DNA of 15,175 bases from Kiritimatiellia bacterium (lineage in GTDB: Bacteria; Verrucomicrobiota; Kiritimatiellia; RFP12; UBA1067): assembly GCA_017936245.1 (NCBI GenBank), contig JAGBFY010000419.1:1-15175 (forward strand), given 5' to 3'. The notes beneath the pieces were generated by a model. That model searched no databases and had not been told where the DNA came from. It was given only the letters and a program-made list of their open reading frames with translations. The translations under genes and the position numbers were made by a program. Positions 6,481-12,369 of this stretch are shown here, piece by piece; the stretch's first letter is position 1; each line of letters starts with the position of its first letter.

Positions 6481-8123
6481 TCCGCGAGACGGTGGATGCG
6501 GTCGTCATCGGTTCCGGTGCCGGCGGTGGGTGCGCGGCGAAGGTTTTGGCGTGCGCCGGAATCAAGACGCTTTTGCTTGAGCGCGGTGAATGGGCGAAGG
6601 GTGATGTGTTGGGCGAGGACGATCTCGCCTCTCAGCGTTCCCCCTGCCTTTGTCTTGGACCGGGACCGGGCGGTGCGCGCACCAGGAAATGCCATTATCA
6701 TTACAATGGAGATTTTGGTGTGGTGAGTCCGTGGAATGCGGCTTGCGTAGGCTCCGGAACTGTTACATACGGTGCGATGGCGTGGCGTTTCCTTGAGACG
6801 GACTTCGGGCTAAAGAGTCACTACGGAGAGCTTCCAGGTTCATCAATTGAGGATTGGCCTATAACCTACAATGACCTGGAGCCGTTCTATTGTCAGGCTG
6901 AGCGTGAAATCGGCGTGTCAGGCTCGAATGAAGGCAATCCGTTTGCCGCGCCCCGCCGCCGCCCGTTCCCGATGCCGCCGTTTTCGCTCGATCCCGAATC
7001 GAAACTGGTGTGGAAAACGGGTCGGAAGATGGGGCTTCATCCGTTCTATGTTCCTTTTCTGCGGAATTCCATACCGTACAATGGCCGTCCCGCATGCATT
7101 CATCAGCATGCGTGTGTCGGGTTTCAGTGCCCGATTGATGCCAAGAACGGTTCGCAAAACACTGTCCTGCCGGTCGCTCTTGCGAGCGGAAACTGCGAGC
7201 TCCGCATCAGGTCGATGGTGACGGAACTGGCGGTTGACGATGGCGGACGGCTCACCGGGGTCAGGTATGTGGACGAAAACGACAAGCTTCACGAAATATC
7301 CGCGAAGGTCGTTGTCGTGGCATGCGGTTCGAACGCCACGGCGCGTCTTTTGATGACATCCCGCTCTAAACTTTTCCCGAACGGTGCCGGAAACAATCAT
7401 GATGTTGTAGGACGCAACATCACTTCGCATGCATACGTGTCGGCGCGCGGGTTTGTCGATCAGGAACTCTACACATCGGCAGGACCCGGCGCGGGAACGG
7501 CGTTCATGGATTTCTGCCATGACAATCCGGGCTTCATCTGCGGAGGCGTTCTTCACACGGATTTCAGGTGGGTGCCGTCTGTCTTCGCGGCAAGTCAATG
7601 GCCGGGCGTTCCGAAATGGGGCAAGGCATACAAGGATTTCGTCCGGACGCATTTCCGGCGCATGATCCGCGTGTGCGGTCCGCACCAGCAGACTCCACGC
7701 TGGGAGAACAGGCTTGTTCTCGATAAGAGCCGCAAAGATTATTGGGGGCTTCCGCTCATGAAGGTGACGGGTGCTGAACACCCGAATGACGCCAAGGGAC
7801 GCTGTTTCCTCTCCGACAGATGTGCGGACATCATCAGGGCCTGCGGCGCGAAGATGGTTGTCCAGACCGGTAACAATCCCAAGTCCCGTAATGGATGGGG
7901 ACACGGCGGCCAGCATCAAAGCGGCTCATGCCGGATGGGGACAGACCCCAAAAAAAGCGTCACGGACAAATGGGCGCGGGTCTGGGATTTCCCCAACCTT
8001 TTTCTCGCCGACGGCTCCGTGCATGTCAACAACGGCGGCATGAATCCCGTGCTTACGATCATGGCGCTTGCATATCGTACCGCCTCGCACATCGTAGAGA
8101 ACCGCAAGGAGGTGGGGCTGTGA
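6477..8123 (+). CDS. GMC-family FAD-dependent sugar/glycoside dehydrogenase, catalytic subunit
   Basis: The protein has 548 aa, usual for the catalytic subunit of gluconate/glucoside-type dehydrogenases. The FAD Rossmann motif is GSGAGGG (12-18) with LLLERG (32-37). The block VGSGTVTYGAMAWRF (91-105) and DWPITYNDLEPFY (126-138) are typical of the family. The C-terminal GMC active-site pair is H480 (in GQHQSGSCRMG) and N523 (in GGMNPVLTIMA). Cysteines C207, C213 and C218 form C-x5-C-x4-C, close to the spacing that binds a 3Fe-4S cluster in the FAD glucose dehydrogenase catalytic subunit. It would oxidise a sugar or glycoside (gluconate 2-dehydrogenase or glucoside 3-dehydrogenase type) in the periplasm and pass electrons to the cytochrome encoded next. 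Which hydroxyl is oxidised cannot be read from the sequence. It overlaps its neighbours by 4 bp on each side. Confidence 0.92.
   Translation: MIRETVDAVVIGSGAGGGCAAKVLACAGIKTLLLERGEWAKGDVLGEDDLASQRSPCLCLGPGPGGARTRKCHYHYNGDFGVVSPWNAACVGSGTVTYGAMAWRFLETDFGLKSHYGELPGSSIEDWPITYNDLEPFYCQAEREIGVSGSNEGNPFAAPRRRPFPMPPFSLDPESKLVWKTGRKMGLHPFYVPFLRNSIPYNGRPACIHQHACVGFQCPIDAKNGSQNTVLPVALASGNCELRIRSMVTELAVDDGGRLTGVRYVDENDKLHEISAKVVVVACGSNATARLLMTSRSKLFPNGAGNNHDVVGRNITSHAYVSARGFVDQELYTSAGPGAGTAFMDFCHDNPGFICGGVLHTDFRWVPSVFAASQWPGVPKWGKAYKDFVRTHFRRMIRVCGPHQQTPRWENRLVLDKSRKDYWGLPLMKVTGAEHPNDAKGRCFLSDRCADIIRACGAKMVVQTGNNPKSRNGWGHGGQHQSGSCRMGTDPKKSVTDKWARVWDFPNLFLADGSVHVNNGGMNPVLTIMALAYRTASHIVENRKEVGL
8106..8112 (+). 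promoter_or_regulatory. Strong Shine-Dalgarno (AAGGAGG) fixing the GTG start of the cytochrome gene
   Basis: AAGGAGG lies 7 nt before the GTG at 8120, inside the end of the GMC coding region. It supports the GTG start rather than the much longer in-frame opening upstream, which only overlaps the GMC gene. Confidence 0.8.
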
Positions 8124-9034
8124 GCTTTCGTGCGTTTCGTGGTTCTAAAACCATTCCACCTGTTTTGATTGCCGCCATAGTGTTCGGCATTGCCGCCGGA
8201 ATAGGGGCGTTCTGTAGGTTTGAGTATGGCGACCCGGCGAAGACCTGCACATTGTGCCACGAGATACGCGGCTCAAAGGAACGGTGGGCGAAGTCTCCGC
8301 ACAAGGATGTCGACTGCAAGGAATGTCACGGCGGAACATTAGAGGCTTTTGCGGACAACGTCAAGCGAGGCGTGAAGCATCTCATGGGTGCGGACTACGC
8401 CAAGCTGAATTCGACATTCTGTCTTTCGGAACGCCAGATCGAGGACCTGTGCGGCAGATGCGCGAAATGTCATCAGGCGGAGGCGGAGCAGTGGGCGCGA
8501 AGCGGACACGGCAAGTCCGCTGATGTGTTTCTTCAGGACGAATCACACAACTCCGCATGGAAACCGGCCGATCACTGCCTGAGATGCCACGGTATGTTCC
8601 TTGAGGGTGATATGGAAGGGATCGTGAAACGTACAGACCTCTCTTCGCGCCGCGCCGTTCCTTGCATTGCCTGTCACAGGATGCATTCGGAGGATTCCCT
8701 GCAGTTCTTTTCCAGAAGCGAATGGACAAGCTTTCCGGCGGCAAACCTGCATCTGCAGAAGATTGTCACTGCGGATGGACGAAAGGTGCGCCGTTCGCCT
8801 GATGCTCAGAACCGCCTCTGCGCCAACTGCCACGCCGCAAACGCAGAGGGGATTGCAGGATCGTCCGATGACCGTACGCCTCTTGGTGCGCAGGAGGGGA
8901 TGTCCTGCACCGACTGTCACAAAGGTCATGACATGAAGGCTGACGCCTCTCGCGGACGTTGCCCACATCCGCAGTCTGCATCGCGCACTACACGGTTGAA
9001 AGGCACCCATAAACGATTCATCCCAGTGAATTGA
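8120..9034 (+). CDS. Membrane-anchored c-type cytochrome with seven CxxCH motifs
   Basis: The protein has 304 aa from the GTG at 8120, which overlaps the GMC stop (GTGA). One N-terminal hydrophobic segment (about 12-31, IPPVLIAAIVFGIAAGIGAF) would anchor it with the heme domain outside. Heme-binding motifs are CTLCH (43-47), CKECH (66-70), CAKCH (114-118), CLRCH (153-157), CIACH (182-186), CANCH (234-238) and CTDCH (263-267). The start (hydrophobic anchor, CTLCH, KSPH, CKECH) resembles NapC/NrfH-type quinol-linked cytochromes. In classical gluconate and fructose dehydrogenases the third subunit is a triheme cytochrome; here that place is taken by a seven-motif protein. It probably moves electrons from the flavoprotein to the quinone pool or another acceptor; direction and final acceptor are inference. 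Confidence 0.9.
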   Translation: MSFRAFRGSKTIPPVLIAAIVFGIAAGIGAFCRFEYGDPAKTCTLCHEIRGSKERWAKSPHKDVDCKECHGGTLEAFADNVKRGVKHLMGADYAKLNSTFCLSERQIEDLCGRCAKCHQAEAEQWARSGHGKSADVFLQDESHNSAWKPADHCLRCHGMFLEGDMEGIVKRTDLSSRRAVPCIACHRMHSEDSLQFFSRSEWTSFPAANLHLQKIVTADGRKVRRSPDAQNRLCANCHAANAEGIAGSSDDRTPLGAQEGMSCTDCHKGHDMKADASRGRCPHPQSASRTTRLKGTHKRFIPVN

Positions 9035-9048
9035 ACAGTTACGAACAG

Positions 9049-9054
9049 TATAAT
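9049..9054 (+). promoter_or_regulatory. Perfect -10-like hexamer TATAAT just after the cytochrome gene
   Basis: TATAAT occurs 15 bp after the stop. No good -35 lies at 16-18 bp; TTGAAC at 9031 is only 12 bp away. If used, transcription would start near 9061 and meet the first terminator at 9157, giving an RNA of about 120 nt without a convincing ORF. The rest of 9035-9156 holds only weak short palindromes. Confidence 0.2.
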
Positions 9055-9156
9055 GAAGGTCTGACCTAAATTCTACTGCTTGGAACTTGAAACCGGAACT
9101 TTTCTACGTCCGGGAGAGGGATTTTTGTAATAGGAAGAAAAACATAAATCCATTGG

Positions 9157-9181
9157 CGCGTCGGAAACGGCGCGTTTTTTT
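9157..9181 (+). terminator. Intrinsic terminator 1 of 3
   Basis: A 7-bp stem (CGCGTCG/CGGCGCG, one G-U pair) with a GAAA tetraloop is followed directly by seven T. It would end transcription of the dehydrogenase-cytochrome operon. Confidence 0.85.
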
Positions 9182-9203
9182 GTAGTTTCAAATATATTTC
9201 ATC

Positions 9204-9238
9204 AGCCTTTCGGCGTTGCGCCGGGGGGCTTTTTTTTT
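9204..9238 (+). terminator. Intrinsic terminator 2 of 3
   Basis: AGCC TTT CGGCG, loop TTG, CGCCG GGG GGCT forms a stem of about 12 bp including three U-G pairs, followed by nine T in total. It starts only 22 bp after the first terminator. Confidence 0.85.
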
Positions 9239-9270
9239 GCCGTCGGGCCGTTTGGTCCGGCGGCTTTTTT
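9239..9270 (+). terminator. Intrinsic terminator 3 of 3
   Basis: GCCGTCGGGCC, loop GTTT, GGTCCGGCGGC gives an 11-bp stem with two G-U pairs, followed by six T. It begins immediately after the T tract of terminator 2. All three are oriented for the + strand. Confidence 0.85.
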
Positions 9271-9334
9271 CATTTCACTTTCCCGTGGCCGGGTGTCTGC
9301 GGGAGTTAAAGAAAAACCCAAAAAGGAGCCCCAT

Positions 9335-9454
9335 ATGGCCAACAGAAATACGAATCCCGGCATCGGCGAAACCACCGATTCCGAAGTTATGCACAACCCC
9401 CAGCCCTCGCGCGCGCGTACGCGTACGCGTGATATGTCATACGGGGATTCTTAA
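9335..9454 (+). CDS. Possible 39-aa small ORF of unknown function
   Basis: The ATG at 9335 has a strong ribosome binding site (AAAGGAG, about 7 nt upstream). The peptide begins MANRNTNPGIGETTDSEV, then becomes arginine-rich (SRARTRTRD) where the frame enters the GC-rich inverted repeat, and ends within the inner hairpin. The good start signal and bland N-terminus suggest a real coding start, but the C-terminal half is simply the translation of a repeat. It may be the beginning of a gene interrupted by the repeat element. I do not recognise the family, and it has no in-frame continuation into the hrpB fragment. Confidence 0.3.
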   Translation: MANRNTNPGIGETTDSEVMHNPQPSRARTRTRDMSYGDS

Positions 9455-9514
9455 GGAATCCCTAACAGTCCTACCAGGCGCGCACGCGCGCGAGGGCGTA
9501 CGCACGCGCGAGGG
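9404..9514. repeat. Nested GC-rich inverted-repeat element, about 111 bp
   Basis: Outer arms are CCCTCGCGCGCGCGTACGC (9404-9422) and its near-perfect reverse complement at 9496-9514 (18 of 19). Between them lies a smaller hairpin GGGATTC-TTAAG-GAATCCC (9444-9462). A direct repeat of CGCACGCGCG(CG)AGGG occurs at 9481-9496 and 9501-9514. The right end abuts the start of the hrpB fragment. It resembles a miniature mobile or REP-like palindromic element. It is too short to encode a transposase, and I see no clear target-site duplication. Confidence 0.65.
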
Positions 9515-9854
9515 ATCGTCACCGAAGGACTTCTCACCCAGCGTCTTCTGAACGATCCGGAACTGTCGGATGTCGGGCTTGTGATATTCGATGAGTTCCA
9601 CGAGCGTTCGATCCAGTGCGATTTAGGGTTTGCGATGGCGCTTGATGTGAGAAGGGCGTTAAGGCCTGATCTGCGTCTGCTTGTCATGTCCGCGACCCTC
9701 GATACGTCAACGATCGCCGCCCATCCACGCCTTGCGAACATGATGATAATGTCCGGCGCAGCGGATATTGCCGCCATCATTGAGGAAGGGGCTCCGCATG
9801 GTATCACGGATGTTCATGATGTGCGCCTGACTTCGCGTATGAAGGAACTCGCAC
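9512..9854 (+). pseudogene. hrpB: Internally deleted fragment of an ATP-dependent helicase HrpB-type gene
   Basis: The frame begins GIVTEGLLTQRLLNDPELSD and continues LVIFDEFHERS (motif II, DEFH) and LVMSATLD (motif III), all characteristic of HrpB DExH helicases. Right after LDTSTIAA (near 9720) it jumps to HPRLANMMIMSG and AADIAAIIEEG, which in HrpB lie several hundred residues further on in the C-terminal part. The N-terminal Walker A region is absent, the middle helicase domain is deleted in frame, and the C-terminus is lost near RMKELARR. No plausible start precedes it. The product would be non-functional. A separate hrpB start lies at 14949. Confidence 0.85.
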
Positions 9855-9857
9855 GTC

Positions 9858-10100
9858 GGTGGCGGCGGATGGTGCTACCTTTTTGCCGTGAACGCGTCGC
9901 CGGAGCGTGTTTCTGCCAGGCTGACGGCGGAACGGGCACTTTCGGCGGAAGTCCTGTATGAAGATCGCAAGTGTACGGCGGTGGACGGGAAAATAGTTGA
10001 TTGTTTTGCTCCGTTTGCCGTACATATCTACAAATGGCGCGAACATGGATCTGGAGATCCCTGTAGGGACGCAGCGACACAGAAAAGCGCGGCATTGTGA
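9858..10100 (+). pseudogene. C-terminal remnant of a glycosidase-type protein (terminal beta-sandwich)
   Basis: In a different frame from the hrpB fragment, the sequence reads GGGWCYLFAVNASPERVSAR, then EVLYEDRKCTAVDGKIVD, then CFAPFAVHIYKW, and stops at 10098-10100. A pattern of 'YLFAVNxS.E.V', 'VLxEDR' and 'DxFAPxAVHxYxW' is the usual end of secreted glycosidases with a C-terminal beta-sandwich. Everything before it is missing, so the catalytic family cannot be told. The join with the hrpB fragment lies between about 9850 and 9865. Confidence 0.65.
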
Positions 10101-10139
10101 ATTTCGCTTGAAAAAAAAAATAATTTTAGTATCATTCAC

Positions 10140-10171
10140 AGCACTTTCATTTACGCGAGAAAGGGAGTGCT
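10140..10171 (+). promoter_or_regulatory. Hairpin overlapping the ribosome binding site of the 231-aa gene
   Basis: AGCACT (10140-10145) pairs with AGTGCT (10166-10171), and TTTC could pair partly with GAAA further in. The Shine-Dalgarno AAGGGAG (10161-10167) lies in and beside the 3' arm, 7 nt before the ATG at 10175. The stem could limit translation initiation; the six-base core may also be chance. Confidence 0.3.
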
Positions 10172-10174
10172 TTG

Positions 10175-10870
10175 ATGAAGCGAGTGATACTGTCATGCGT
10201 CGTGGCTTTTATTGCAATCTCAGTGACGGCAGGGGGACTGTCGTCAATGTCTGCTTTTGCCTATCATGACAATTCAGAAGCGCTTTCTCCTCGCGTTGTT
10301 GATGAGAGTGGTTCTGTTTCCATTGATTTTGCGGGTGATTGGTTCGAGTCTGGAGAATGTGAACTCTTCGTTGATGGCGTTTCGATAGGATCTTCAAGCG
10401 GTTCGCCTTCTTCCTGTTTGCTGGCAGGTGACGATAATTCGTGGAAGTCCTATTCTGTGACGCTTAAATCCGGCAATAGTGAAATCAGCAAGGTTGTGAC
10501 GCTTTTCCCGTTTTCGGGTTATGTCTGCTCGATGCATAGTCTGTCGAAGGATCGAAACCTGCTCGATACCGCTCCTGCAGGCGCCGTCCATAAAATACGC
10601 TTTGGAACGGAAATTCCTGTAGCCTGGTCTACGAAATGGTCTGAAGGAGTGACCGGGGTTTTGGTGGCTTTGTATTCTGGGATCGGCACCGGTGAGAAAA
10701 TGGGAGATCTTGTCGAGACCATAGAACAGGGTGAAGGCACGTATGTTTTGGCATCGAAGTCGGCACCGCTTAAATCGGGCCGCTACACACTCACCCATTT
10801 TGACGGAGTCGAGACCCTTACCGCCTATCTGAGCATAAGAAGCGCCGGAACGGTGCTTGTCCTGCGTTGA
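10175..10870 (+). CDS. Secreted 231-aa beta-rich protein of unknown function
   Basis: The ATG at 10175 is 7 nt after AAGGGAG; the TTG at 10172 is a possible but less likely start. A signal peptide is evident (MKRVILSCVVAFIAISVTAGGLSSMSAFA, cleavage near residue 29). The mature part is rich in short beta-strand-like segments (GSVSIDFAGDW, CELFVDGVSIGSS, SYSVTLKSGNSEISKVVTLF, GRYTLTHFDGVETLTAYLSI), suggesting one or two Ig-like sandwiches. There are few charged patches and no catalytic motif I recognise. It sits 20 bp before the SUMF1-fold gene and ends in a similar context, so the two are probably co-transcribed and may act as partners. Family unknown to me. Confidence 0.75.
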   Translation: MKRVILSCVVAFIAISVTAGGLSSMSAFAYHDNSEALSPRVVDESGSVSIDFAGDWFESGECELFVDGVSIGSSSGSPSSCLLAGDDNSWKSYSVTLKSGNSEISKVVTLFPFSGYVCSMHSLSKDRNLLDTAPAGAVHKIRFGTEIPVAWSTKWSEGVTGVLVALYSGIGTGEKMGDLVETIEQGEGTYVLASKSAPLKSGRYTLTHFDGVETLTAYLSIRSAGTVLVLR

Positions 10871-10890
10871 TTTAATCAAGGAGAAATGAA

Positions 10891-12342
10891 ATGAACATAA
10901 AGAAATTCGTTGTGGCTATCATCGCGCTTTGCGGAACGGCAGGCCTGTTTGCCGCCGCAGTAGATGCAATGACACAGGATCCGAATGTGCTGATGACTTC
11001 GCTTTCGGTCAAGCAGCGCTACCCGTGGAACGGAAAGGTAGACATCGACTTCTCGTTCACGAGCAGCATCCCGGAGGCTTTTGCGTTCATCAATTTCAAG
11101 GCTGAGTATGTCAATGCCGCCGGAGAGACTGTGGAAGTGCCGATGAAGACGTTCGACCAGTTCACGACGGCGTTCGCGACAAACGCCGGAACCTATCGCG
11201 TGACATGGGATTCTACGGCCGACGCGCCAAACCTTGTGGTGACGAACCTCAAGTATACCGTGACGGCCAACATGGCCAAATACATGGTGATCGACCTTTC
11301 CAAGGGAACCGCCGCCACTGCCGAGAATCCGTATCCGATAACGTATTTGGAAGAGTGTCCTGATCCGACGCGCGATGACGGCGGATGGACAGATGAATAC
11401 AAAACGACGAAGATGGTGTTTCGCCTTATCCAGCCGGGAACAGCCAAGCTTGGATGGGGAACCAATGCGTTTACGGACTGGAATTGCACTCCGGTCCGTA
11501 CTGTGACGATTACCAGACCATTTTACATTTCGATATTTGAATGCACACAGGGACAGGCCAAGTTGATAAACGGATCGTATGTAGGCCATAAAGATTACGA
11601 GATGAGGGGATCGAATCGTGATAAGCGTCCAGTTGGCGGATTGAGATATTCTGGATGGCGTGGCTCGGCGGTAAATGGTTACTGCTGGCCGAATACAGGT
11701 TCAAAAGTTAATCCTACAAGTCTTATAGGTCTTCTTCGCACAAGAACGGGGAACAATGAAGGCTTTGACATGCCAACTGAAGCAGAATGGGAATATGCTG
11801 CCAGGGCAGGGGATACAGACGCTTGGGGCGGCGATGGCTTGAAAACAAATGAAAAGGGAAGCTATACCGAGGCGGGACCGACGGGCCGTGATACAAATAC
11901 CGTTTTGGCAGTGAGAGGTAGGTATGCCTTTAATGGCGGCAGAGTTCCCAAAGGTGGTGGAACTTATTCTGATCCCAGCCTCGATGATGAAGTTTACGGC
12001 ACTGCGGTGGTGGGGTCTTACAAGCCTAATGCCTGGGGACTTTACGACTGCCTTGGAAATGTTCGTGAATGTACGCTTGACTATCGTGAAGGCAATACAA
12101 GTACAGATACTGTCGATCCTGTCGGTAAAACCGTAGATTTAGCGGCATTTACAGATCCTACCAGGATTCTCAGAGCCACACGTGGCGGACATTATAGCGA
12201 AAAGGCTTTTAGCTGTGCGTTGCCGACACGTTCGTTTGGAGACCCAGGGCGTGAGTGGTATCCAATACAGGGATGCCGAATAGCTTGGCGATTCCCGTTC
12301 GCAGGTACTGATGCGGCGGCAGGGGAAGGTGCACAGGATTAA
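10891..12342 (+). CDS. Secreted SUMF1/formylglycine-generating-enzyme-fold protein with N-terminal beta-sandwich
   Basis: The protein has 483 aa; AAGGAG at 10878-10883 is 7 nt from the start. A signal peptide covers about 1-22. Residues about 34-125 form a beta-sandwich beginning LMTSLSVKQRYPWNGKVDID. The SUMF1 domain runs from about 175 to 470: TVTITRPFYISIFECTQGQ (204-222), MPTEAEWEYAARAG (294-307), VGSYKPNAWGLYDCLGNVRE (374-393), RATRGGHY (428-435) and a final GCRIAW. True formylglycine-generating enzymes need a pair of cysteines in the RGGSW...C....C segment to oxidise a sulfatase cysteine; here the segment holds only C442. The role is therefore probably binding or structural rather than sulfatase maturation. 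Such folds also serve as ligand-binding C-type-lectin-like domains. From about 11520 the DNA is clearly less GC-rich than the first 600 bp of the gene. Confidence 0.85.
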   Translation: MNIKKFVVAIIALCGTAGLFAAAVDAMTQDPNVLMTSLSVKQRYPWNGKVDIDFSFTSSIPEAFAFINFKAEYVNAAGETVEVPMKTFDQFTTAFATNAGTYRVTWDSTADAPNLVVTNLKYTVTANMAKYMVIDLSKGTAATAENPYPITYLEECPDPTRDDGGWTDEYKTTKMVFRLIQPGTAKLGWGTNAFTDWNCTPVRTVTITRPFYISIFECTQGQAKLINGSYVGHKDYEMRGSNRDKRPVGGLRYSGWRGSAVNGYCWPNTGSKVNPTSLIGLLRTRTGNNEGFDMPTEAEWEYAARAGDTDAWGGDGLKTNEKGSYTEAGPTGRDTNTVLAVRGRYAFNGGRVPKGGGTYSDPSLDDEVYGTAVVGSYKPNAWGLYDCLGNVRECTLDYREGNTSTDTVDPVGKTVDLAAFTDPTRILRATRGGHYSEKAFSCALPTRSFGDPGREWYPIQGCRIAWRFPFAGTDAAAGEGAQD

Positions 12343-12369
12343 TCGTCGAATAAGGGATTTGAATTGATC

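Noticed and set aside
6918..7919. 333-codon minus-strand open frame
   Set aside because: It is antisense to the GMC gene, whose FAD and active-site motifs are intact on the + strand.
7895..8119. Upstream extension of the cytochrome to an ATG at 7895
   Set aside because: It overlaps the conserved C-terminus of the GMC protein. The GTG at 8120 has AAGGAGG at 7 nt and is followed by the membrane anchor.
9404..9514. CRISPR-like or tandem repeat array
   Set aside because: Only two short direct copies of a CG-rich unit are present, without regular spacers; inverted symmetry explains the region better.
9216..9551. 111-codon + strand ORF across terminators and the inverted repeat
   Set aside because: It would be translated through two terminator stems and the palindromic element, has no ribosome binding site and no protein-like pattern.
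10108..10132. Promoter TTGAAA ... TAGTAT before the 231-aa gene
   Set aside because: The spacing is only 13 bp and the -10 matches four of six bases; the A/T run makes chance matches likely.
10891..12342. Annotation as an active sulfatase-maturing enzyme
   Set aside because: The paired catalytic cysteines are not present in the expected segment and no sulfatase is encoded nearby.
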